Shown piece after piece: positions 7,638-12,994 of a stretch of DNA of 12,994 nt (its first letter is position 1; each line of letters starts with the position of its first letter). The DNA is from Opitutia bacterium UBA6410 (lineage in GTDB: Bacteria > Verrucomicrobiota > Verrucomicrobiia > Opitutales > Intestinicryptomonadaceae): the NCBI GenBank assembly GCA_002437405.1, contig DJPO01000085.1, forward strand, positions 1 through 12,994, in the 5' to 3' direction. A program made the translations under genes and the position numbers. The notes beneath the pieces are model-generated. The model was not told where the DNA came from and searched no databases. It worked only from the letters and a program-made list of their open reading frames with translations.

Positions 7638-9176
7638 CTATTTAAGCGTAATCACCAAGCCCTCGTTGATGAGGTCGTTGGAAAGCAGTTTTACATAGCC
7701 GTCTTCGACCGCGATACGGGGGGCGATTTTCACGGATTTGTCGCGCTCGCGCAGTTCCATAAGTTCGCGGAAGAGTCCGTCGGTCGCGTAAATTGTGTCG
7801 ACCTGCGCGCCCTCGGGCAGCTTGAATTGCGCGTTCGGGGAGAGGAACACCGCGAAGATTTTGTTGTCGCGCGGGTGTTTGCCCCAAACGCAGTCGAAGC
7901 CCATATGCGCCGTCGGGCTGTCGTACGACTTGTTTTCCGCGTCCGCTTTGCGCTCCGAAACAGGCGTGTTGTTGAGGTTCTCCCAAGTGGGGACTGCCTT
8001 CAAAAGCTTCAGGCGCGCGGGAATTTCGCGCATATATTTATAGTTGGGGGAATTTCTCGTTCCGCCCGCCCTGCCGTACCAGCAAGTCCACGAGCCGTGT
8101 TTCGCCGCCGAAATGCTTTCGTTTAGCATTCTCGCTGTGTCAGAAATATTCGGCGTGGACGAGCCGACGTGGGCGAAGTCGTAGCCGCTCTCGGCAATTT
8201 TCGGGTCGGTCACAAAATCGTCGCCGTCGGATTCCTGCCAGAGGAAGTCGAAGCGGTAGCCCTCCATATTGCGGGCTTTCATCTTGGCGGCGAGCTCGGG
8301 GGTGATTTTGCCGATCCAGCTTTTATAAATGACGTACGGTTCGGAAATCAGTTTTACGTCGGGGTTGATTTTCGCGCCCTCTTCGCGCAGCTTGTTGTAG
8401 AAGGCAAGCTTGCCCTCGGAGTATGTGTCGTATTCGTGCGTACAGCCGTCGAACGGTTCGCTTGAATCCTTCCCGAACCAGTATTTGAGCGACACTTCGC
8501 GCCCCTGTGCCTTGTGGATATCCTTGATTTCGGGCTTGGGCGGCAGGCGGAAGTTGCCCGACGGGTGCGGGACGTCCCAAGTATAGCCCGCGAACTTGAA
8601 GTCGGGGTTCGCCTTTTCGACACGCTTGATTTGCGCTATGATTCTGCCGACGACATCGTCGATTACCCGCTGCTGCTGGAAGTCGAGCGTGAGCGAACGC
8701 TTGCTCGGGGGGACAAACCAGGACGACGCCATATTGTCGGGGAATTTTTTGTCGCGGTAAATCACGACGTAGTTTTTCTGAATGTCGTCGATTTGCTCGG
8801 GCGTGTATTTTTTCGAATAGTCGAGCATTCTCTGGCGCGCGCCGAATTCGGGGTCGCTCCAGAAGAACTTCATGCCTTTTGCGGCGGGTTCTTTTTCCAT
8901 TCCGCGTTTGTACATCATATGGGTATAGCCCATTTGGCGGGCGTACGCGAGCAGGTCGCTGTTGGAGTCCGCCGACCAGCCCATTCCGAAAAAGTTACGG
9001 TAGTCCGAAAGCTCGTAGTGCGGAGCTTTCGGAGCGGCGGGCTGCGACGCAACCGCATTCGCGTTCGCCGCCACCGATGTTGCAGGCGCGGTTTCGCCCG
9101 CGCACGCGGTAGCTGTTGAAATCAAAGAAGCCCCTGCGAAAAGGGCGCAAAGTCCGAATATACCCGTTGTTTTCAT
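7638..9176 (-). CDS. Secreted protein of unknown function, probable TIM-barrel enzyme
   Basis: The 512-residue protein has a signal peptide (MKTTGIFGLCALFAGASLIS then TATACA-G, an AxA cleavage site near residue 26) and an Ala/Pro-rich linker to about residue 50. The mature part is rich in aromatics and has strand-like pieces ending in acidic residues, as in glycoside hydrolase barrels: FKFAGYTWD (193-201), VKLISEPYVIY (274-284, E279) and MEGYRFDFLWQESD (304-317). The C-terminal 90 residues (IFAVFLSPNAQFKLPEGAQV, then IYATDG and VKIAPRIAVEDGYVKLLS) look like a small beta-sandwich domain. I cannot name a family, and catalytic residues are not assignable. It is a single gene with its own promoter, transcribed away from the phage-like operon. 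Exported status is well supported; enzymatic role is inferred. Confidence 0.7.
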   Translation of the reverse strand: MKTTGIFGLCALFAGASLISTATACAGETAPATSVAANANAVASQPAAPKAPHYELSDYRNFFGMGWSADSNSDLLAYARQMGYTHMMYKRGMEKEPAAKGMKFFWSDPEFGARQRMLDYSKKYTPEQIDDIQKNYVVIYRDKKFPDNMASSWFVPPSKRSLTLDFQQQRVIDDVVGRIIAQIKRVEKANPDFKFAGYTWDVPHPSGNFRLPPKPEIKDIHKAQGREVSLKYWFGKDSSEPFDGCTHEYDTYSEGKLAFYNKLREEGAKINPDVKLISEPYVIYKSWIGKITPELAAKMKARNMEGYRFDFLWQESDGDDFVTDPKIAESGYDFAHVGSSTPNISDTARMLNESISAAKHGSWTCWYGRAGGTRNSPNYKYMREIPARLKLLKAVPTWENLNNTPVSERKADAENKSYDSPTAHMGFDCVWGKHPRDNKIFAVFLSPNAQFKLPEGAQVDTIYATDGLFRELMELRERDKSVKIAPRIAVEDGYVKLLSNDLINEGLVITLK

Positions 9177-9182
9177 ATGCCA

Positions 9183-9209
9183 CGGAATTTAGCGGAATTT
9201 TTTCGGAAC
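9183..9209. repeat. Three CGGAA half-sites at helical spacing in a promoter
   Basis: CGGAATTT occurs at 9183 and 9193, and CGGAAC at 9204, giving spacings of 10 and 11 bp on one face of the helix. They cover the -10 and spacer of the promoter of the 512-residue protein, a plausible place for an operator. They could also be chance in a short A/T-rich stretch. Confidence 0.5.
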
Positions 9210-9214
9210 TTCAA
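9186..9214 (-). promoter_or_regulatory. Putative promoter of the 512-residue secreted protein
   Basis: On the minus strand TTGAAG (9214-9209) and TAAATT (9191-9186) are 17 bp apart, each 4 of 6 to consensus. The -10 ends 9 nt before the ATG at 9176 and no SD is visible. Confidence 0.5.
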
Positions 9215-9329
9215 CAACAAACGTGGCTTTTTACTTTTGGACAGTTGAAATGGTGCGGGGAAAACCGCCGTGCCCGAGTGCTCAAAAGTTCCCAAAAGAC
9301 TCGGCGAATCCAAAATTCCCAAAGTAAAT

Positions 9330-9358
9330 TTGCCGCATGCGCATGTTCGTGATAATAT
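9330..9358 (+). promoter_or_regulatory. Putative promoter of the phage head operon, predicted leaderless
   Basis: TTGCCG at 9330-9335 and TAATAT at 9353-9358 are 17 bp apart, each 4 of 6 to consensus; GATAAT at 9351-9356 is an alternative -10. The ATG at 9366 follows 7 nt later without an SD. It has the same arrangement as the host gene promoters in this window. Confidence 0.45.
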
Positions 9359-9365
9359 CGCAACC

Positions 9366-10580
9366 ATGAACGCACAACCCATATCGGCAAACATATATAC
9401 GCGGGCTGCGAGCACGCGGCTCAACCCAATCAGAAACCTGCGCCCCGAGACGCTCTCGCGGGCGCTGGAGGCGTTTGAAAACGGACGCCCCGCGGCGGCG
9501 GCGAGAATTTTCGAGGCGATTCTATCGCGCGACGACGTCATTTGCGGACTGAATCTAAAGCGCAAGAAATCCGTCTCGCGGCTCGAATTCGAAATCGTCC
9601 CGCTCGAGGACTCCCCCAAGGCGCGCGAACACCAGAAGACGCTGCGCAATTTCTATTCGAACGTCGTCGCCAAATCGTTTTGCGACGGGAACGAAATCGG
9701 CGGGCTGCGCCTGCTCATAAGCCAGATGATGGACTGCGCCGCGATGAAATACGCCGTCCACAAGGTCGAATTTTCCGAAGAACGCGGCGGCGTATGCGGC
9801 ACTTTCACGCAATATCCGCTCTGGCTTTTCGAGAACACGCAAAAACGCCTGCGGTTGCTCGAACACGAGGGGCAGCTCACCGACGGCGCGGAGCTCGACC
9901 CCGAGGAATGGCTGATTTCGCGCGGGGACGGGCTGATGTTCGCCTCGTCCATTGCGTATCTTTACAAACAGCTGCCCATGCGCGACTGGCTCATATACTG
10001 CGAGCGCAACGGTATGCCGGGGATTAAGGCGAAAACCGACGCCTTCCCTGGGACTCCGCAATGGGAGAGCGTCTGCGAGGCTGTCCGCGACTTCGGCGCG
10101 GAATTCCACGCGGTATTCTCCGAGGGCACGGAAATGGACGCAATCGACGTTTCGACGCGCGGCGAGCTTCCGTACCCCGCGCTAATCGAGCGCATCGACA
10201 AGATGATGAGCGCGCTCTGGCGAGGCAGCGACCTTTCGACAATCAGCGCCGCCGACAGTGTAGGCGCGAGCGCGCAGTGGTACGAAAGTACGTTAATCGA
10301 GGAGGACGACGCCGCGAATATCGCCGAGACGCTCAACAGGCAGATCGACCCGCAGGTCGTGAAATTCGCGCACGGCGACGACGTTCCGCTTGCGAAGTTC
10401 CGCCTGAAACTGCCCGACTACGGCGAGCGCAAAAACGAACTGGAAATCGTCGAACGCCTCTGCGCCGTCGGGCTGAAACCCGACCCGATAGAGCTGGCAA
10501 GGCAGTTCGCATTCCCGCTCGCCTCCGACGGGAAATCGGGCGCGGCAAACGCAGAAAAGGAAACGCAAGATGAAATTTAA
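9366..10580 (+). CDS. Mu gp29-like phage portal protein (DUF935 family)
   Basis: Portal proteins form the ring at one capsid vertex through which DNA enters and leaves. The 404-residue product shows the DUF935 pattern: an early segment LRPETLSRALEAFENGRPAA followed by IFEAILSRDDVICGLNLKRK (48-67) and SRLEFEIVP (71-79), the hallmark DWLIYCERNGMPGIKAKTD (207-225), and a Ser/Gly/Ala-rich stretch ALWRGSDLSTISAADSVGAS (283-302). An upstream in-frame ATG at 9270 exists, but its 32 extra residues lack family character and overlap the promoter, so I chose 9366. It is shorter than Mu gp29 (about 510 residues). It overlaps the protease gene by 11 nt. No terminase precedes it, which is unusual for a portal gene. 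Confidence 0.85.
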   Translation: MNAQPISANIYTRAASTRLNPIRNLRPETLSRALEAFENGRPAAAARIFEAILSRDDVICGLNLKRKKSVSRLEFEIVPLEDSPKAREHQKTLRNFYSNVVAKSFCDGNEIGGLRLLISQMMDCAAMKYAVHKVEFSEERGGVCGTFTQYPLWLFENTQKRLRLLEHEGQLTDGAELDPEEWLISRGDGLMFASSIAYLYKQLPMRDWLIYCERNGMPGIKAKTDAFPGTPQWESVCEAVRDFGAEFHAVFSEGTEMDAIDVSTRGELPYPALIERIDKMMSALWRGSDLSTISAADSVGASAQWYESTLIEEDDAANIAETLNRQIDPQVVKFAHGDDVPLAKFRLKLPDYGERKNELEIVERLCAVGLKPDPIELARQFAFPLASDGKSGAANAEKETQDEI

Positions 10581-11319
10581 CAACACGCTCGTCCAGATTC
10601 TAAGCCCGTTCGGCGAGTGGCCTCACAGGCTCGGAATGCAGGTCGTGGACGAAAAATCGCTCGAAAAGATGAAATATTCCGCGCGGTTTTCCACGCTGCT
10701 CGGCTGCGGAATCCCCGTGTATGTCGGGCACCCCGACGAATCGCCGAAGTCAAAGGCGCGCCCAGTCGGGAAAATTTCGCGAATGTTTTCCACTGGCGAC
10801 GGAATCGCCGTCGAGGCGAAATATTCCGACGAAGCCTTCAGAAAAATCTCCGACGGAAAACTGAGGGCGATGTCCCCGCGCTGGCGAATGGAGAAACTGC
10901 CCGACGGCAGATTCCGCCCGATAAAGCTCGTCTCGGCGGGGCTTACGAACAACCCGAACATTCCCGAAAGCGGCAGGATTATCCGCTCCGTCCGCAAAAC
11001 AGCAGACCTCGAAGCCCTGAAATCCGTCGGGCGCGAATCGGGCGATGCGGCGAAGGCGCTGCGCGAGTGTGCGGACGGGGCAAAGCGTCTGGCGAAACTC
11101 TCTCGCGAAGCGGTCGTCCAGACGCGCATTGCGCTTGCGAAAAAACCGCAGCAACAAAAGCCGCAGCCGCAAAAAATACCGACCGCAAAGCAAATCGCCC
11201 AGCTCGCCGCCCGCGCCGCGAGCGAATCCAACCAGCCCTATGTAAAAACTTTCGCGCAATTGCGCAAAAAATACTCGGTTTCAACAAAACCACAAACCAA
11301 GGAACTAAATGAAGAATAA
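10570..11319 (+). CDS. Mu I-like capsid maturation protease with scaffold-like tail
   Basis: The 249-residue product resembles the Mu gpI family, which trims capsid proteins during head maturation; in Mu the same gene yields the scaffold. Residues about 45-135 show the expected order: VYVGHPDES with H54 and D56 (50-58), a processing-like segment RPVGKISRMFSTGDGIAVEA (64-83), YSDEAFRKISDGKLRAMSPR (85-104) and the family ending GLTNNPNIPESG (124-135). Residues 143-190 are charged, Ala-rich and probably coiled, then a Lys/Gln/Pro linker and a basic tail, as expected of scaffolding. It is shorter than Mu gpI (about 360). AAGGAA lies 7 nt before the ATG. Both neighbours overlap by 11 nt, suggesting translational coupling. 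Confidence 0.8.
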   Translation: MKFNNTLVQILSPFGEWPHRLGMQVVDEKSLEKMKYSARFSTLLGCGIPVYVGHPDESPKSKARPVGKISRMFSTGDGIAVEAKYSDEAFRKISDGKLRAMSPRWRMEKLPDGRFRPIKLVSAGLTNNPNIPESGRIIRSVRKTADLEALKSVGRESGDAAKALRECADGAKRLAKLSREAVVQTRIALAKKPQQQKPQPQKIPTAKQIAQLAARAASESNQPYVKTFAQLRKKYSVSTKPQTKELNEE

Positions 11320-12001
11320 AATAAACTCCGCCGTTTCGGCAATCCGCGCTCTCGCCGCGCTGCCGTTCGGCAAAACCGCCTTCTGCAACATCGCCGAAGG
11401 CACGCACGCGGGCTCGATTACGATGACGGCGTCCGAAAACGTCGATTCGCAAAACCTCGTAGTCGCCGCAGCCGCAACCGAAGGCGAATTCGCCATCGCA
11501 AAGGCAAACTCCAAACCCCTCGGCGTATGCCTCGACGAAGGCTCGAAGGGCGAAATTATGTCCGTCGCGCTCGGCGGCTGCCCCGAAAGCACGTTCGTCT
11601 GCAAAACCGCCGCCAATGTCGTCGCGGGCGACAGCCTCTATACCGCCGCGGGCGGCAAGGTCAGCCCCGCGGCTTCGGACGGATCGTACAAGGTCGGCGT
11701 CGCGCTCTGCTCCGCCGCCGCAAACTGCCCCGTGGAAGTCTCCCCGCAGGGCTTCGGCGAACGCGCTTGGCAGGTCTTCGACTGCGGCGTATTCGAATGG
11801 AGCACCTCGACCGCAACCGCAAGTCTCACGCTCGGCAACCTCTCGAGCGGGTACGTCGCGATTGCTTCTATCGCAGCGGCTGGGGGCTCGGAAAAAACGG
11901 TAAAAGCCGCGACAACATCGACGGGACTCACCTTCACCCTCGACGCAAACGGTACGTCGGGTCAAACGAAAATCGCGTGGATTGTCCTCGCAAAAAACTA
12001 A
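11309..12001 (+). CDS. Capsid decoration-like protein (DUF2190-like) with C-terminal extension
   Basis: The 230-residue product lies between protease and major capsid genes, the usual place for a head decoration (cement) protein. Residues about 48-148 have the character of the DUF2190 group: small residues, a strand-turn pattern with KPLGVCLDEGSKGEIMSVAL (69-88), TAANVVAGDSLYTAAGGKVS (100-119) and SYKVGVALCSA (126-136). Residues about 153-230 form a second, Ser/Thr/Gly-rich beta segment (WQVFDCGVFEWSTSTATASL onwards) that could be an exposed surface domain. AAGGAA lies 4 nt before the ATG. The gene overlaps the protease by 11 nt and ends 9 nt before the capsid gene. The decoration role is inferred from position plus weak sequence resemblance. 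Confidence 0.68.
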   Translation: MKNKINSAVSAIRALAALPFGKTAFCNIAEGTHAGSITMTASENVDSQNLVVAAAATEGEFAIAKANSKPLGVCLDEGSKGEIMSVALGGCPESTFVCKTAANVVAGDSLYTAAGGKVSPAASDGSYKVGVALCSAAANCPVEVSPQGFGERAWQVFDCGVFEWSTSTATASLTLGNLSSGYVAIASIAAAGGSEKTVKAATTSTGLTFTLDANGTSGQTKIAWIVLAKN

Positions 12002-12010
12002 GGTAAAAAT

Positions 12011-12928
12011 ATGTCTGAAATCATATCCGCAAACGAAAACAGGTTCTCGGCGGGCAACTACTCCGAAGCATTGACCGCATTCACGGTCGGCTGGGTCGAC
12101 CCCGAAAACACCGCCAAAATCCTCGACTTCATCGCGCCCCCAATTCCCGTCGGCAGACGCTTCGAATTCAAGAAGAGCGACAACGCCCAAGCCTTCTATT
12201 CCGAAAGCGACGACGTGCGCGCAATCGGCGCGGAATTCAAACGCGTGAGCTACGCGGGCGAATCCGTCAACGAAAAGACAATCAACAAGGGGCTCACCAT
12301 TCGCGTCGACCACGACGAAGTTTCGGGCGACGACTGGCAGGAACGCTACGTCCAAATGCTCATGCAAAGGCTGTTGCGCAACGAACTGCGCCGCGCGGTA
12401 AAGGCGCTCGAGACGATTGCGGCGTCCGACAATTCCGCGAAGTCGTGGAACGCCAGCGCAAACCCCGACGCGGACATTCGCAATATGCTTATGCTCGCCG
12501 CCGACCAAAGCGGAGTGCGCCCCAACAGGCTGCTCTTCGGTGAAAGCGCGTGGGATTTGCGAATGACGTCGCTGGAGTCGCAAAACAGCGCGGTTGCGTT
12601 CAAGGGTGCGGCGATGGCGAAGGACGAGCTTGCGGGCAAGTTTATGCTCGACGGCTGCGAAGTTCTTTCGTCGCGCTACCAGAGTGCGCCCGCAACGAAG
12701 AGCAAGATTCTCGCGGACGCGGTGTTTGCGTTCTTTGCGCAGAACACGCTTTCGAAGGACGAGCCGTCGAATCTCAAGCGTTTCTACACGCCGACTGAGG
12801 AAGGCGGAGCGTTCAGGGTGTATTGCGACGAACACGCAAAATACACGGACATAACAGTTGAACACTATTCGAGCATAGTCGCAACCAGCGCGTTGGGTGT
12901 TCGCAAACTAACAGTACAGAAAGGATAA
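12011..12928 (+). CDS. Major capsid protein, Mu T-like (HK97 fold predicted)
   Basis: This 305-residue protein is the likely shell subunit. Its length is close to Mu T (about 296). The order fits an HK97-type subunit: an N-terminal arm (1-30), a strand region with PIPVGRRFEFKKSDNAQAFY (44-63), the long spine-like helix ERYVQMLMQRLLRNELRRAV (111-130), a segment NPDADIRNMLMLAADQSGVRPNRLLFG (151-177) as seen when a capsid P domain meets the A domain, and a C-terminal beta segment with FRVYCDEHAKYTDITVEHYS (268-287). AAGGT (12000-12004) lies 6 nt before the ATG and overlaps the decoration stop codon. The identification rests on operon position and overall pattern; no active site exists to check. 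Confidence 0.78.
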   Translation: MSEIISANENRFSAGNYSEALTAFTVGWVDPENTAKILDFIAPPIPVGRRFEFKKSDNAQAFYSESDDVRAIGAEFKRVSYAGESVNEKTINKGLTIRVDHDEVSGDDWQERYVQMLMQRLLRNELRRAVKALETIAASDNSAKSWNASANPDADIRNMLMLAADQSGVRPNRLLFGESAWDLRMTSLESQNSAVAFKGAAMAKDELAGKFMLDGCEVLSSRYQSAPATKSKILADAVFAFFAQNTLSKDEPSNLKRFYTPTEEGGAFRVYCDEHAKYTDITVEHYSSIVATSALGVRKLTVQKG

Positions 12929-12930
12929 CT

Positions 12931-12937
12931 AGGAGGT
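12931..12937 (+). promoter_or_regulatory. Strong Shine-Dalgarno after the capsid gene
   Basis: AGGAGGT begins 3 nt after the capsid stop and is the longest SD match in the phage operon. No ATG, GTG or TTG lies at normal spacing. The first in-frame candidates are TTG at 12957 and GTG at 12966, separated from it by an inverted repeat. Confidence 0.7.
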
Positions 12938-12942
12938 AATCC

Positions 12943-12966
12943 CAAGCCCACGGTTTTTGGGGCTTG
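12943..12966 (+). repeat. Hairpin between SD and putative start codon
   Basis: CAAGCCC (12943-12949) pairs with GGGCTTG (12960-12966) around a 10-nt loop. A second GGGCTTG at 12974-12980 could pair with the same left arm instead. There is no U-run on the 3' side, so it does not look like a terminator. Confidence 0.75.
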
Positions 12967-12994
12967 TGAAATCGGGCTTGATACGGCGTTTCGG
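12966..12994 (+). CDS. Possible start of the next operon gene, cut by the window edge
   Basis: From GTG at 12966 the frame reads nine codons (MKSGLIRRF if GTG is read as Met) without a stop to the edge. The same frame is open from 12939. Too little is visible to identify a product. Operon order suggests a head-completion or tail protein. The true start could also lie beyond the edge. Confidence 0.3.

Larger units (their letters stand above)
9177..9365. other. Divergent intergenic region between host gene and phage-like operon
   Basis: This 189-bp gap holds two outward promoters (entered separately) and no ORF I would call. A 6-bp inverted repeat CCGAGT (9274-9279) / ACTCGG (9299-9304) with a 19-nt loop is too weak to interpret. 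I see no tRNA-like sequence or evident attachment core, although any left attachment site of a prophage would be expected here. Confidence 0.6.

Noticed and set aside
9099..9110. A lipoprotein box in the 512-residue protein (TATAC)
   Set aside because: The -3 position is Ala rather than Leu, Val or Ile, and an AxA signal peptidase I site at residues 24-26 fits better.
9241..9330. Possible tRNA fragment or attachment core next to the phage operon
   Set aside because: No T-loop or acceptor pairing could be built, and no second copy exists in the window to act as a repeat.
9270..9365. A 32-residue N-terminal extension of the portal protein from the ATG at 9270
   Set aside because: The extension covers the putative promoter and has a basic, Cys/Pro/His-containing composition unlike DUF935 N termini. 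Homology-like sequence begins after the ATG at 9366.
10979..12865. A 628-codon open frame on the minus strand across three phage head genes
   Set aside because: It is antisense to well-supported, SD-led genes. Its product is Arg/Cys/His-rich low-complexity sequence typical of a shadow frame in GC-rich DNA.
12943..12966. Terminator after the capsid gene
   Set aside because: The stem has its T-run in the loop, not after the 3' arm, and a strong SD directly precedes it, so a role in initiation is more likely.
1..12994. CRISPR arrays, insertion sequences, tRNA or rRNA genes
   Set aside because: I saw no regularly spaced repeats, transposase-like product or RNA gene signature on either strand.

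Overview
The window is about 13 kb of GC-rich bacterial chromosome with densely packed genes. A three-gene proton-translocating transhydrogenase, two large secreted glycoside-hydrolase-like proteins, and a Mrp ATPase without its CxxC motif point to a polysaccharide-degrading member of the PVC group, most likely Verrucomicrobiota (Opitutae-like). The lineage is an inference from protein character; there is no rRNA or other taxonomic marker here.

Layout. 59-2883 (+): pntAA-pntAB-pntB, a complete NAD(P) transhydrogenase operon that couples the proton gradient to NADPH formation. 3012-5843 (+): a 943-residue exported protein with a GH20/GH67-like N-terminal fold and TIM-barrel-like centre. 5848-5926: a long inverted repeat followed by an intrinsic terminator placed between convergent transcripts. 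6968-5958 and 7578-6973 (-): ruvA followed after 4 nt by a Mrp/ApbC-type P-loop ATPase. 9176-7638 (-): a second exported protein, 512 residues, probably an enzyme of TIM-barrel type. 9366 to the right edge (+): a Mu-like phage head operon, in order DUF935 portal, Mu I-type protease/scaffold, DUF2190-like decoration protein and HK97-fold-like major capsid protein. It continues past the edge.

The head operon is the accessory part. It starts directly at a promoter next to a host gene, with no terminase, integrase, repressor or replication gene on its left, and its base composition looks like the host's. Either the rest of a prophage lies to the right in an unusual order, or this is a reduced or domesticated head module (remnant, gene-transfer-agent-like or other capsid system). 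The window cannot decide between these.

Two expression patterns stand out. At all five predicted transcription-unit heads (pntAA, the 943-residue protein, ruvA, the 512-residue protein and the portal) a -10-like hexamer lies only 6-9 nt before the ATG and no Shine-Dalgarno (SD) sequence is visible, which predicts leaderless or nearly leaderless mRNAs. Internal genes pntB, protease, decoration and capsid have purine-rich SDs. At the right edge, after the capsid gene, a strong AGGAGGT is separated from an in-frame GTG by a hairpin that would close the gap to 6 nt, resembling the structure-bridged initiation known from phage T4 gene 25.
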